DNA of 27,262 bases from Fusobacterium sp. (GCA_019416865.1 DXWL01000028.1:1-27262), one strand, 5' to 3'; shown: positions 15,421-24,108, numbered from the stretch's first letter. The notes: generated by a model not told the origin, from the sequence alone. Numbers and translations: made by a program.

Positions 15421-17445
15421 CTAATCTATGAAATATTTTATTACCTCTTTGCTGTTTTTACTTTTAATAATTTTTTCTTTCAGACTATTTTCTTCAATTT
15501 TATCTATGATATTTATTAACCCATCTAGATGTTCTCTCTCATCTTTAGAACAGAAAGATATTACCATATCTATTTTCTGCCCATCTATAAAATCTATTTT
15601 TTCATCATACATAACCATTGAAAAAGCTGTCTTTTTAACCTTACTTCTAGCTTTTGCATGAGGGAATATAACATTTGGAACAAGCATAATATAGCTTCCA
15701 AACTCTTCTACTACCTTTATCATATCCCCTATATACTCTTCTTCTATACAATTATCTTTTAAAAGCAGTTCTCCTGCTTCTGTTATAGCTTCTTTCCAAT
15801 TTTTTGCTTTTCCTTTAACTTTTATTCTCTGCTCTGATATCAGGTCAAAAATTGTAATTTTTTTGTGAAAAATATCATCTATTAATCTTGTATCAAGAAA
15901 ATTTTTCAATCCTGTTATAAGTTTTTCTGAAGCTTTTTCCCCTGTATTTTTTTCAATGACATTTATTAGTTCAGAGAAAAGTATTTTCTTACTGTCCCTT
16001 GGAACTGGGTAATTATCAAGCTTTTGCATATCCTCTTTCGTAAGAAGAGGGCTTACCTTTATTATCTCCCTGTCAGTTTTAAAATTCTCAATAGGTACTG
16101 TAGTAAGAATAAGATCAATATCTTTTCTCTTATTAACTTTTTCTAAAAGATATCTTGGAATTGTATCTACAATTTCTACCCTGTAAATATCCTTTACCTG
16201 CTGTGCAAGAAGTCTTGAACTGCCATATCCTGAACCACAAACAATTAAAACTTTTGTCTTTTCTCTTTTTTTCTTGGCATTTCTGTCAATTGCAGCTTTA
16301 AAATGAATTGTTATAAATGCAATTTCATCATTTGTAAACTTATTATTTATAAATTTTTCAAGCTCTCCTACACTGCTTTTTACCAGCGAGAAAAGTTTTG
16401 GATAACTTTCAGCTACCTCTTCATAGATTGTATTTTCAAGTTCGATACCATTTTTTATTCTGTAAATTGTAGGTTTAATATGATTTACAAGCCCTAATAT
16501 AAGAGTTTCATCATTGGAAATATCCACATCAAGTTCTTTATTTACCTTCTCAATAAAGTTTCTTACTATTATTTCTACCTCAACCCAGTTTTCATAATAT
16601 GAATATGATATATTATAGGTATGGCTTCCTAAAAAATAATCTGTTATTTTTAGGTATTCTGCCTCTGAAAGTTCTACTTCATAATATCCTTCAAGAAGTG
16701 CCTTAGATTTTTGTACAGATTCATATTCTTTTGTTCCTTTTAGAAAATTTTCATTTTTTATGCTCTCTATTACATAACCTTTTCTGTTAAAATAGATAAC
16801 CATAGTCAGATATCTTACTATTATCTCATAAGCTTCATCTGATATTATCTTATCCATAAGTTTTTGGCAGTAATTAATGAAAAGTTTCAGTCCCTCTTCA
16901 TCTATATTCTTTAAATATCCTGCAACTACATCATCTAAAAACTTGCTTTTTTGTTTTTTAGAAAGATATACTGCTTTTAAAGCGCACTGACGAAGCTGTT
17001 CCTCCTCACCTTTTACAATCAATCCCTTTTTAGGAAGAAGCTCCAGCTCCAAACTATATATTTCCAAAGTTTTTCTTATATCACGAAGATGAGTTTTTAT
17101 AGTACTTTTGCTTATTTCAAGCTCATCAGAAATAATTGTCTGATTTATAACTCTTTCAAAACATATTTTTAAAAATATATAAAGTTCTCTCTCTTTTGGA
17201 GAAGGAACATATCCTGTATTATTTTCTAAAAATTTTTCAAGAGAGGTATAGTTCTCAATCCAACATTCACCTTTATTAAGATAAAGTTTAAAATTCTCTT
17301 TTTCAGTTTCTTCTTCTATTTTTTCTGCCTCATATCTAATACTTCTTTCACTAAGGTTAAAATGCTCAGCCAATTCTTTCAGCAAAATTTTTTCTTTTCT
17401 GTTTAATAAAAATTTTAACAATTCCACAGATTTACTTGTCAGCAT
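15421..17445 (-). CDS. PRD-type PTS-responsive transcription activator (MtlR/LicR-like)
   Basis: This 674-residue regulator has the layout of MtlR/LicR-type activators. An N-terminal HTH covers about 1-45 (LLKELAEHFNLSERSIRYEAEK) and a second HTH about 85-125 (ISKSTIKTHLRDIRKTL). PRD1 spans about 180-290 and PRD2 about 295-390 (H322 in NHIKPTIYRI, H381 in FITIHFKAA). An EIIB-like domain has Cys403 in CGSGYGSS, and an EIIA domain has His596 in FPHAKARSKV. Phosphorylation of these residues by the PTS sets activity. The first expected PRD1 histidine is not visible, while H275 could be the second. It is encoded directly before the IIA-IIB-IIC genes, which it most likely activates. RBS GGAG precedes ATG 17445. 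Confidence 0.88.
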   Translation of the reverse strand: MLTSKSVELLKFLLNRKEKILLKELAEHFNLSERSIRYEAEKIEEETEKENFKLYLNKGECWIENYTSLEKFLENNTGYVPSPKERELYIFLKICFERVINQTIISDELEISKSTIKTHLRDIRKTLEIYSLELELLPKKGLIVKGEEEQLRQCALKAVYLSKKQKSKFLDDVVAGYLKNIDEEGLKLFINYCQKLMDKIISDEAYEIIVRYLTMVIYFNRKGYVIESIKNENFLKGTKEYESVQKSKALLEGYYEVELSEAEYLKITDYFLGSHTYNISYSYYENWVEVEIIVRNFIEKVNKELDVDISNDETLILGLVNHIKPTIYRIKNGIELENTIYEEVAESYPKLFSLVKSSVGELEKFINNKFTNDEIAFITIHFKAAIDRNAKKKREKTKVLIVCGSGYGSSRLLAQQVKDIYRVEIVDTIPRYLLEKVNKRKDIDLILTTVPIENFKTDREIIKVSPLLTKEDMQKLDNYPVPRDSKKILFSELINVIEKNTGEKASEKLITGLKNFLDTRLIDDIFHKKITIFDLISEQRIKVKGKAKNWKEAITEAGELLLKDNCIEEEYIGDMIKVVEEFGSYIMLVPNVIFPHAKARSKVKKTAFSMVMYDEKIDFIDGQKIDMVISFCSKDEREHLDGLINIIDKIEENSLKEKIIKSKNSKEVIKYFID

Positions 17446-17546
17446 TTCTTGCTCCTCTCCGAAAATATTATTATAATATACATTTTAAATTATATATGAT
17501 ATTAGAATTTTATGCAATCATACAAAATTATCTTTTTCTCTTCCTA

Positions 17547-17575
17547 TTGACTTCATCCCTTTTATGATATAAAAT
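17547..17575 (+). promoter_or_regulatory. Promoter of the DMT transporter gene
   Basis: TTGACT (17547-17552) and TAAAAT (17570-17575) are 17 bp apart, about 30 nt before the GGGGGG ribosome site of ATG 17614. The facing PRD regulator probably uses a TATAAT at 17470-17475 on the minus strand, which has no good -35. Confidence 0.6.
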
Positions 17576-17613
17576 TTTAAATACTGACATAAAATATATT
17601 CTAGGGGGGAACT

Positions 17614-18471
17614 ATGCTTGACAACAAAAGCCGTAGTCTGATGCAGATACATTTTGCCGTTCTGCTTTTTGGACTTACTGGAGTTTTTGGAAAACTTATC
17701 ACTCTTCCAAGTACTATTCTAGTTTTAGGAAGACTTATCTCTTCATCTGTTTCAATATTTGCTTATATGAAACTTATGAAAAAAGATACAAAATTAAAAA
17801 ATAAAAAACATTTTCTTTCATTTATTCTGTTGGGATTCTTACTTGCTGTCCATTGGACAACGTTCTATGAATCTATAAAACTTTCAACAGTGGCAATAGG
17901 ACTTCTTACATTCTCGACATTTCCTGTATTTGCCACTTTTATTGAACCTTATTTTTTCAAAGAAAAACTACAAATTTCTGACATTATCACTGCTGTAGTT
18001 ACATTCATAGGAATATTCTTTGTAGTTCCTGAATTTGAATTTGGAAATGACATGACTGTAGGGGCTCTTCTTGGAATACTTTCTGGATTTACCTATGCTT
18101 TTCTTTCTGTACTGAACAGAAAATTTACACAGGAATACAGTGGGGCAATGATTGCTTTTTGTGAACAAAGTATGGCAGCTGTTTTTCTTCTGCCTTGTTA
18201 TTTTATGACACAGCCTGTAATATCTGTTTCAAATATTTTACTTACAATTCTTTTGGGAACTGTCTTTACAGCTCTTCCTCATACAATGTTTATTGGAGGA
18301 ATGAAATATGTAAAGACTCAAACAGCTGGAATCATTACCTGTCTTGAACCTCTATATGGAATAATCTTAGCTGGAATTTTAATCCATGAAATTCCTGATT
18401 TGAAAGTTATTCTAGGTGGAGTAATCATTTTAGGAACTGTTTTTTATTCAACACTAAAATCAAAAAAATAA
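17614..18471 (+). CDS. DMT-superfamily (EamA) transporter
   Basis: A 285-residue inner-membrane protein with ten hydrophobic segments formed by two EamA repeats (about 8-135 and 147-280). Recognisable family wording includes FAVLLFGLTGVFGK in TM1, AVHWTTFYESIKLSTVAIGLL around TM3-4 and LEPLYGIILAGILIHEIP in the last repeat. EamA proteins export amino acids, metabolites or purines, and some are importers. The substrate is not readable from sequence. The gene stands alone between a divergent regulator and a terminator, so it gets no functional hint from an operon. The first residues MLDNKSRSLMQ are cytoplasmic. Confidence 0.85.
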   Translation: MLDNKSRSLMQIHFAVLLFGLTGVFGKLITLPSTILVLGRLISSSVSIFAYMKLMKKDTKLKNKKHFLSFILLGFLLAVHWTTFYESIKLSTVAIGLLTFSTFPVFATFIEPYFFKEKLQISDIITAVVTFIGIFFVVPEFEFGNDMTVGALLGILSGFTYAFLSVLNRKFTQEYSGAMIAFCEQSMAAVFLLPCYFMTQPVISVSNILLTILLGTVFTALPHTMFIGGMKYVKTQTAGIITCLEPLYGIILAGILIHEIPDLKVILGGVIILGTVFYSTLKSKK

Positions 18472-18497
18472 AGAGGCACAAAGCCTCTTATTTTTTT
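18471..18497. terminator. Bidirectional terminator after the DMT transporter
   Basis: A 7-bp stem AAGAGGC (18471-18477)/GCCTCTT (18483-18489) with a 5-nt loop is followed by a T-run on the plus strand. An A-rich flank serves the convergent small gene ending at 18502. Confidence 0.8.
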
Positions 18498-18501
18498 ATC
18501 T

Positions 18502-18825
18502 TTATTCTTTTTTCAATAACTCCTCTGTAATATCCTTAACATAAAATCCCGGATATTTTTCATTTACAAACTTTTCACCATAAACCTGAGTTTCTCTTAT
18601 GAATCTTTCAACAAGTTTATAATCTCCAAGTTGTTTTATAGCTGTCTGTACAAGAAGTATTTTTTCTATATCCTCTTTTTTTATACTCTCTCCATTAAAA
18701 TCAAACTCATCTTTTTCAGAAAATGGAGTACATACCTTTTCGTACATCTCTTCCTTAGTTTCAAAATTCAGCCATTTTTTTATTTCCGAACTATTTTTCA
18801 TTTCAATAAAAGCACTGTAATACAT
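18502..18825 (-). CDS. Small hypothetical protein (107 residues)
   Basis: I do not recognise this family. The product is short, acidic, soluble and mostly helical, beginning MYYSAFIEMKNSSEI and ending in a Lys/Glu-rich helix. It has no cysteine pair, signal peptide or membrane segment. An in-frame GTG at 18843 would place the ribosome site GGAGG inside the gene, so ATG 18825, six bases behind GGAGG, is preferred. It has its own near-consensus promoter just downstream of deoC on the same strand, and no terminator is visible after deoC, so nucleoside-operon read-through may add to its expression. Conservation of Tyr/Trp/Phe positions would show whether it folds as a real domain. Confidence 0.6.
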   Translation of the reverse strand: MYYSAFIEMKNSSEIKKWLNFETKEEMYEKVCTPFSEKDEFDFNGESIKKEDIEKILLVQTAIKQLGDYKLVERFIRETQVYGEKFVNEKYPGFYVKDITEELLKKE

Positions 18826-18865
18826 ACTTAACCTCCATTTCACTGTGTCATTCCCTTATGGTATG

Positions 18866-18894
18866 AGTATATATTTTTTGTTTTAAGTTGTCAA
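18866..18894 (-). promoter_or_regulatory. Near-consensus promoter of the small hypothetical gene
   Basis: On the minus strand a perfect TTGACA (18889-18894) and TATACT (18866-18871) are exactly 17 bp apart, about 40 bp before ATG 18825. It is the closest match to consensus in the window. Confidence 0.75.
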
Positions 18895-18914
18895 CAATAT
18901 GAATTGTAAATTTA

Positions 18915-19589
18915 TTAATAAGAGTTATCGTTTACAGGAGCCCCTGCTTTTGCAATTTTCACAAGTCTGCTTGTTCCAAGTCTTTCAGCACCAAGCTCCA
19001 TAAATTTTTCTGCATCATCAAAAGAAGAAATTCCTCCAGCTGCTTTTATTTTTACATCTTTTCCAACATATTTTTTCATAAGAGCCACATCTTCAAAAGT
19101 TGCTCCTCCTGTTGAAAATCCTGTTGATGTTTTTATATATTCAGCTCCTGAGTTTGTTACTATTTCGCACATTTTTATTTTTTCTTCTTCTGTTAAAAGA
19201 CAAGTTTCAATTATAACTTTTAAAATTTTTCCATTACAAGCTTCGTGGATTTTTCTTATTTCATCTTCTACAAGATCATATTTTTTATCTTTTAAAAGTC
19301 CTATATTTATTACCATATCAATTTCTGCTGCACCATTTGCTATTGCATCTTTAGTTTCAAATACTTTTACAGCTGTTGTAGAGTATCCATTAGGAAATCC
19401 TATCACTGTACAAATTGGAAGTTTATCTCCTACATATTCTTTTGCCTGTTTCACATAAGAAGCAGGAATACAAGCTGAAGCTGCTTTGTATTTTATACTG
19501 TCATCAAGTATTTCTTTTATCTCTGCCCAAGTTGCTGTTTGCCCTAAAAGAGTGTGGTCAACAGCTGCAAATATTTTATCTCTGTTCAT
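18915..19589 (-). CDS. deoC: Deoxyribose-phosphate aldolase
   Basis: The enzyme cleaves 2-deoxyribose-5-phosphate to glyceraldehyde-3-phosphate and acetaldehyde, the last step of deoxynucleoside breakdown. This class I aldolase of 224 residues has the Schiff-base Lys153 in YIKTSTGF, preceded by Asp91 in EIDMVINIG, and a second lysine in KIKAAGGIS. These match the DeoC active site. It is the last gene of the six-gene nucleoside operon, 36 bp after deoB. Its ribosome site GAGGAG is 13 bases from ATG, longer than for its neighbours, so translation may be weaker. No terminator is visible behind it. Confidence 0.95.
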   Translation of the reverse strand: MNRDKIFAAVDHTLLGQTATWAEIKEILDDSIKYKAASACIPASYVKQAKEYVGDKLPICTVIGFPNGYSTTAVKVFETKDAIANGAAEIDMVINIGLLKDKKYDLVEDEIRKIHEACNGKILKVIIETCLLTEEEKIKMCEIVTNSGAEYIKTSTGFSTGGATFEDVALMKKYVGKDVKIKAAGGISSFDDAEKFMELGAERLGTSRLVKIAKAGAPVNDNSY

Positions 19590-19625
19590 AATTTATTAAC
19601 ATCTCCTCATAGATTTTAAAAAATT

Positions 19626-20816
19626 TTAATTTAATTTATCAAGAACTGATGTTCCTATTGTATTTTCCGGCATTTTTACATCAAAGTTATCAGCTATAGT
19701 CGCACCAATTACAGCAAAAGTAGAAGCTCTGTCCATTTTTCCATTTCCTTTCATTGAAGGAGAATAAGCTATAAAAGGAACTCTCTCTCTTGTGTGATCT
19801 GTTCCTGTATATGTAGGATCATTTCCATGATCAGCTGTTATTATTAAAAGATCATCTTCTCTTAATTTTTTAAGAAATTCTCCCAATTTTACATCAAACT
19901 TTTCAAGTTCCTCTGCATAACCTTTTGGATCTCTTCTATGTCCCCAAAGAGCGTCAAAATCCACAAGATTTACATAACAAAGACCTGTAAAATCTTTTTC
20001 TGCAATTTCTATTGTTTGTTCCATTCCATGAACAGAACTTTTTGATTTATGAGCCTCTGTGATTCCCTCTGTATCAAATATATCATTTATTTTTCCCACA
20101 GAAATCACATCAAATCTACTGTCTTTAAGTGCATTAAGAGCTGTTCTTCCATATGGTTTTAAAGCATAGTCATGTCTGTTTGCAGTTCTTTTAAACTCAC
20201 CTTTTTTCTTACCAATATATGGTCTCGCAATAACTCTTCCTACTTTCCACTCATCTCTAAGTGTTAACTCTCTTGCAATTTCACAACATCTGTAAAGCTC
20301 ATCTAAACCAAAAGTTTCTTCATTTCCACAGATTTGAAGAACAGAGTCAGCAGAAGTATATACAATCATATTTCCTGTTGCAATCTCTTCCTCTGCAAGT
20401 TCATCTAAAATTTCTGTACCACTGGCACTTTTATTTCCTATTACCTTATGTCCTGTTCTTTTTTCAAGTTCTTCTATAAGTTCTTTTGGAAAACCTGTAT
20501 CTGTAAAAGTTTGAAAAGGTTTATCTATATTAAGACCCATCATTTCCCAATGTCCTGTCATTGTATCTTTTCCAACACTTGTTTCGTTCATCTCCATAAA
20601 ATATCCAAGAGGTTTTTCTACAGGCTCAACATTTTTAAGAGGATGAAGATTAGCCATTCCTAATTTTTGAAGATTAGGAATATTTAATCTCTCTACAGAT
20701 TCTGCAATATGTCCCAGTGTATCTACACCAATATCACCAAATTTTTCAGAGTCATCCATAGCTCCTATTCCTAAAGAGTCCACAACTATTGTAAATATTC
20801 TTTTATATTTTTTCAT
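19626..20816 (-). CDS. deoB: Phosphopentomutase
   Basis: It interconverts ribose-1-phosphate and ribose-5-phosphate, and the deoxy forms, linking the phosphorylases to DeoC. The 396-residue protein belongs to the alkaline-phosphatase superfamily. VVDSLGIGAMDD (11-22) gives the first metal aspartate D13. VGKDTMTGHWEMMG carries Thr85, the phosphorylated residue known from B. cereus DeoB. NLVDFDALWGHRRDP marks the cap, and TADHGNDPTYTGTDHTRERVPF supplies the remaining metal ligands. Two Mn2+ ions are expected. It starts 27 bp after deoD, with AAAGGAAG before ATG 20816. Confidence 0.95.
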   Translation of the reverse strand: MKKYKRIFTIVVDSLGIGAMDDSEKFGDIGVDTLGHIAESVERLNIPNLQKLGMANLHPLKNVEPVEKPLGYFMEMNETSVGKDTMTGHWEMMGLNIDKPFQTFTDTGFPKELIEELEKRTGHKVIGNKSASGTEILDELAEEEIATGNMIVYTSADSVLQICGNEETFGLDELYRCCEIARELTLRDEWKVGRVIARPYIGKKKGEFKRTANRHDYALKPYGRTALNALKDSRFDVISVGKINDIFDTEGITEAHKSKSSVHGMEQTIEIAEKDFTGLCYVNLVDFDALWGHRRDPKGYAEELEKFDVKLGEFLKKLREDDLLIITADHGNDPTYTGTDHTRERVPFIAYSPSMKGNGKMDRASTFAVIGATIADNFDVKMPENTIGTSVLDKLN

Positions 20817-20843
20817 TTTTATTGCTTCCTTTCTTCTATATGA

Positions 20844-21554
20844 TTAACAAAAAGTTTCAAGGGCAATTTTCATCATGTTGATGAAAGCTGTCTGTCTTTC
20901 TTCAGGTGTTGCTTTCTTTTCAGATGTAAAGCTGTCTGATATTGTCAAAAGACAAGCTGCTTTTTTCCCTAAAACTTTTGCATTATGGAAAAGAGCAAAA
21001 CTTTCCATCTCTACACAGCTGCAGCCATGTTTTTCTCTTATCTCTTTATATCCGTCAACATTGCTCTCTGTATAGAATACATCACTTGAATGGATTCTAT
21101 CAATATGAAGAGGGATATCTAATTTTTTTGCTGCTTCAATTATCTTTTTATTAAGTTCTTCATCAGGATAAGTTACATCTTTATCATATCCGTTTTGTGT
21201 TTTTGCAAAAGATGATTCACTCCAAGCACTTTCTGCAAGAACAACATCAAACAGATCAAGTTTTTCTGAATAAGCTCCAGCCGACCCTACACGAATTATA
21301 TTTTCAACTCCATATTGAGAATATAGCTCATAAGAATATATTCCTATTGAAGACATACCCATTCCTGAAGCCATTACTGTTATCTCTTTTCCTTTATATT
21401 CCCCTGTAAAAGCTAACATATTTCTTACAGAGTTTACAAGCTTCACATTTGTTAAAAATGTTTCAGCTATAAATTTTGCTCTCAAAGGATCTCCCGGCAT
21501 TAATATATTTTTTGCTATTTCTCCAACTTTTGCCTGATTGTGTGGTGTTGGCAT
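20844..21554 (-). CDS. deoD: Purine nucleoside phosphorylase (DeoD type, hexameric)
   Basis: It splits purine (deoxy)nucleosides with phosphate into the free base and (deoxy)ribose-1-phosphate. The 236-residue protein opens with MPTPHN (H5 at the subunit interface) and ILMPGDPLRAKFIA (phosphate site). It continues with NSVRNMLAFTG (R44), MASGMGMSSIGIYSYEL and VRVGSAGAYS-type wording, and SCVEMESFALF for ribose binding. The catalytic Asp lies in ISDSFTSEKKATPEERQ. This pattern separates it from trimeric PNPs and from the uridine phosphorylase at the head of the operon. RBS AGGAGG precedes ATG 21554, 23 bp after cdd. Confidence 0.95.
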   Translation of the reverse strand: MPTPHNQAKVGEIAKNILMPGDPLRAKFIAETFLTNVKLVNSVRNMLAFTGEYKGKEITVMASGMGMSSIGIYSYELYSQYGVENIIRVGSAGAYSEKLDLFDVVLAESAWSESSFAKTQNGYDKDVTYPDEELNKKIIEAAKKLDIPLHIDRIHSSDVFYTESNVDGYKEIREKHGCSCVEMESFALFHNAKVLGKKAACLLTISDSFTSEKKATPEERQTAFINMMKIALETFC

Positions 21555-21577
21555 AATCTTACCTCCTGTTTTTTATA

Positions 21578-21976
21578 TTATAAATCATCGCTTGTAAATG
21601 CCATAGGCATTAACTCTTCCATGTTTGTTACAAGAACTTTTTCCCCTGTTCCAAGAACAACAGGAGTATCTTTTTTCAAAAGCTCTATCATAACTTGTCT
21701 ACATGCCCCACAAGGTGTGATAAGAGTATTTCCTTGTCCTACTATTGCTATACATTCTATATCATCTTGTCTGTATCCCAATGAATATACATGAAACAAA
21801 GCACTTCTTTCTGCACAATTAGTAAGCCCATAAGAAGCATTTTCTATATTTGCACCCTTGTGATATTTTCCATCTTTAGTTTTGACACAAGCTCCAACAT
21901 GAAAGTTTGAGTACGGAGCATAAGCATTGTCCATAGCCTCATAGGCATATTTTAAAAGTTCGCTGTATTTTTCCAT
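21578..21976 (-). CDS. cdd: Cytidine deaminase
   Basis: It deaminates cytidine and deoxycytidine to uridine and deoxyuridine, feeding uridine phosphorylase. This is a homotetramer-type enzyme of 132 residues. The zinc site is complete: Cys54 and the proton-shuttle Glu56 in TNCAERSAL, and Cys89 and Cys92 in TPCGACRQVM. The N-terminal AYAPYSNFHVGA is typical of the family. It sits 23 bp after nupC and before deoD, with GAGGAG before ATG 21976. Confidence 0.96.
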   Translation of the reverse strand: MEKYSELLKYAYEAMDNAYAPYSNFHVGACVKTKDGKYHKGANIENASYGLTNCAERSALFHVYSLGYRQDDIECIAIVGQGNTLITPCGACRQVMIELLKKDTPVVLGTGEKVLVTNMEELMPMAFTSDDL

Positions 21977-21999
21977 TTTATTCTCCTCATTTTTAAATA

Positions 22000-23223
22000 T
22001 TAGAACATTGTAATAAGTCCTACTATCATAGCACTTAGTACACTTACAACAAATCCACCTATCATAGCTTTGAATACAAGTCTTGAAAGTACTCCTCTTT
22101 TTTCAGGGCAAAGAGCTGCAATTCCTGCTATACAAATTCCCATACTTGAAATATTAGCAAATCCTGCAAGAGATATTGAAAGAATAAGAGCTGTTCTATA
22201 CTCAAGATTTTGGATTACCTGTCCAAGCTGTTGGAATGCCACAAACTCATTAAGTACAAGTTTGCTTCCAAGAAGCTGTCCTGCAAGAAGCACTTCTTCT
22301 CCTGATAATCCCATTATAAACCCTAAAGGTGAAAAAACATAAGAAAATATTTTTTCAAGGCTAAGTGTACTCATTCCAACATATCCTCCGATTCCTCCAA
22401 GTATACCATTTACAAGGGCAACCAGTCCGATTATTGCTATAAGAGAAGCACCTATTGCCATAGCAGAATTCATTCCATTCATAGCTCCCTCAGTTACAGC
22501 ACTGATAAGATTTTCATTTCCACCTTTGTTATCCATTCTTACATCTTCTATCTCTTTTGCAATCTCTATTTCAGGATAGATTATTTTTGACACTGCAATA
22601 CTTCCAAAAGGTACAAGTGTACTTGCAATTAAAAGATATTCCATAGGAATTCCTAAAGCTACATATCCTCCAATAATTGTTGCAGACATACTTCCCATTC
22701 CTGAAACAAGTACTACCATGATTTCACTCTCTGTCATCATTCCAAGATATTTACTGATAAGGATAGGGCTTTCTGTCTGTCCAAGGAACATATTGGCAAC
22801 AGCAACAAAGCTCTCAACCTGAGAAGTTCCAAGAATTTTTCCTACACCTTTTCCAATTATTTTAACTATAAATCCTAAAATACCAAGATAATATAAAGCA
22901 CCTACAAGTGATGATAAGAAAACTATGTTTCCAAGAACTTGTGTTGCAAAAATAAATCCTGTAGGAGCTCCTGCAAATCCAAGGCTTCCAAAAACAAAAG
23001 ATATCCCGTCTTTTCCATAGTCAAGAACTCTTGTTACAACATCTGAAACCTTTGAAACTACTACTCTTCCCAATGGAAACTTAACAAGCATAAAAGCTAT
23101 TACAAACTGAACAACCATAGCCTTTATAACTATACTTTTTTTCACTGATTTTCTATCTTTTGAAATCATATACATTGCCAAAAGAACTACTGCTATTCCT
23201 AAAATATTTATTATAATTCTCAT
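22000..23223 (-). CDS. nupC: Concentrative nucleoside transporter (CNT/NupC family)
   Basis: This inner-membrane importer of 407 residues takes up nucleosides with protons or sodium ions. The CNT signature FLGQTESPILISKYLGMMTESE lies near the middle and is followed by VLVSGMGSMSATIIGGYVALG. GLSGEEVLLAGQLLGSKLVLNEFVAF and the last helix pair complete the family pattern. NupC of E. coli is about 400 residues. It lies between the phosphorylase and deaminase genes, so the operon takes its own substrate in. Whether it prefers pyrimidine or all nucleosides cannot be told. Confidence 0.92.
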   Translation of the reverse strand: MRIIINILGIAVVLLAMYMISKDRKSVKKSIVIKAMVVQFVIAFMLVKFPLGRVVVSKVSDVVTRVLDYGKDGISFVFGSLGFAGAPTGFIFATQVLGNIVFLSSLVGALYYLGILGFIVKIIGKGVGKILGTSQVESFVAVANMFLGQTESPILISKYLGMMTESEIMVVLVSGMGSMSATIIGGYVALGIPMEYLLIASTLVPFGSIAVSKIIYPEIEIAKEIEDVRMDNKGGNENLISAVTEGAMNGMNSAMAIGASLIAIIGLVALVNGILGGIGGYVGMSTLSLEKIFSYVFSPLGFIMGLSGEEVLLAGQLLGSKLVLNEFVAFQQLGQVIQNLEYRTALILSISLAGFANISSMGICIAGIAALCPEKRGVLSRLVFKAMIGGFVVSVLSAMIVGLITMF

Positions 23224-23253
23224 CTATTTTATCTCTCCTATTAGTTTACGGGA

Positions 23254-24033
23254 TTATTTTCCAGACTCTTTGTCTGACTTTATCAGATTACGGATTGCTT
23301 CAACAGTTACTTTTATTGCAGCTTCTGTGTTATGTACAACAGGATTTTCAAGTCCAAGTTTTTCTCTTTCTTGATTTGCAACAACTAAGAATGATGAACC
23401 TACACGAACATTTAAATAACTTCCAACTATAAATAGAGCTGCTGATTCCATTTCAGAAGCTTTGCATCCCATTCTTTTCCAAGCTTCCCATTTATTTTCA
23501 AGCTCATAACTTACAGGTTTTGTTGAAGGCTCATGCTGTCCATAAAAAGCATCTTTACATTGAACAACTCCAACATGATAAGTTTCGTTTAATGATTTTG
23601 CTGCTTTTATAAGTGCATTTGTTATGTCTAAATCTGCAACAGCAGGAAATTCTATAGGAGCATACTCTTTACTTGTTCCTTCCATTCTAATTGCCCCTGT
23701 AGCAATTACAATATCTCCTCCCATTATCTCTGTCTGCATTCCTCCACAAGTTCCAACTCTTAAGAATGTATCTGCACCACATCTTACAAGTTCTTCAAGA
23801 GCGATTGAAGCTGAAGGTCCTCCAATTCCTGTTGAAGTTACACTTACTTTTACTCCATCAAGATATCCTGTATAAGTAACATATTCTCTGCTGTCTGCTA
23901 CAAGTTTTGCATCATCAAAATGTTTTGCTATTTTTTCACAACGCTTTGGATCTCCTGGTAAAATAACGTATTTTCCAACATCTCCCTGTCTTAATCCAAT
24001 GTGATATTGTAAACCTTCTTCTGCATATTTCAT
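23254..24033 (-). CDS. udp: Uridine phosphorylase
   Basis: It splits uridine, and often deoxyuridine or thymidine, with phosphate into uracil and (deoxy)ribose-1-phosphate. At 259 residues it matches Udp of NP-I fold. QYHIGLRQGDVGKYVILPGDPKRC at the start gives the phosphate-binding GDPxR. STGIGGPSASIALEEL and FLRVGTCGGMQ follow, then QCKDAFYGQHEPS and CKASEMESAALF for base and ribose. It is the first gene of the operon, with GGAGG eight bases before ATG 24033, and is preceded by a 70-nt leader with three TGTCTA repeats. Confidence 0.93.
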   Translation of the reverse strand: MKYAEEGLQYHIGLRQGDVGKYVILPGDPKRCEKIAKHFDDAKLVADSREYVTYTGYLDGVKVSVTSTGIGGPSASIALEELVRCGADTFLRVGTCGGMQTEIMGGDIVIATGAIRMEGTSKEYAPIEFPAVADLDITNALIKAAKSLNETYHVGVVQCKDAFYGQHEPSTKPVSYELENKWEAWKRMGCKASEMESAALFIVGSYLNVRVGSSFLVVANQEREKLGLENPVVHNTEAAIKVTVEAIRNLIKSDKESGK

Positions 24034-24061
24034 AACTTCATCCTCCTGTTTTTATTTTAGA

Positions 24062-24099
24062 TGTCTAATTTTAAACTCTATTGTCTAATTTGTTGTCTA
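24062..24099 (-). promoter_or_regulatory. Triple TGTCTA repeat, putative operator of the nucleoside operon
   Basis: TGTCTA (TAGACA on the transcribed strand) occurs at 24062-24067, 24082-24087 and 24094-24099, the first two followed by ATTT. All lie just downstream of the predicted start of transcription, where a repressor would block elongation or initiation. No matching regulator gene is in the window. Confidence 0.45.
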
Positions 24100-24108
24100 C
24101 TCTTGTAT

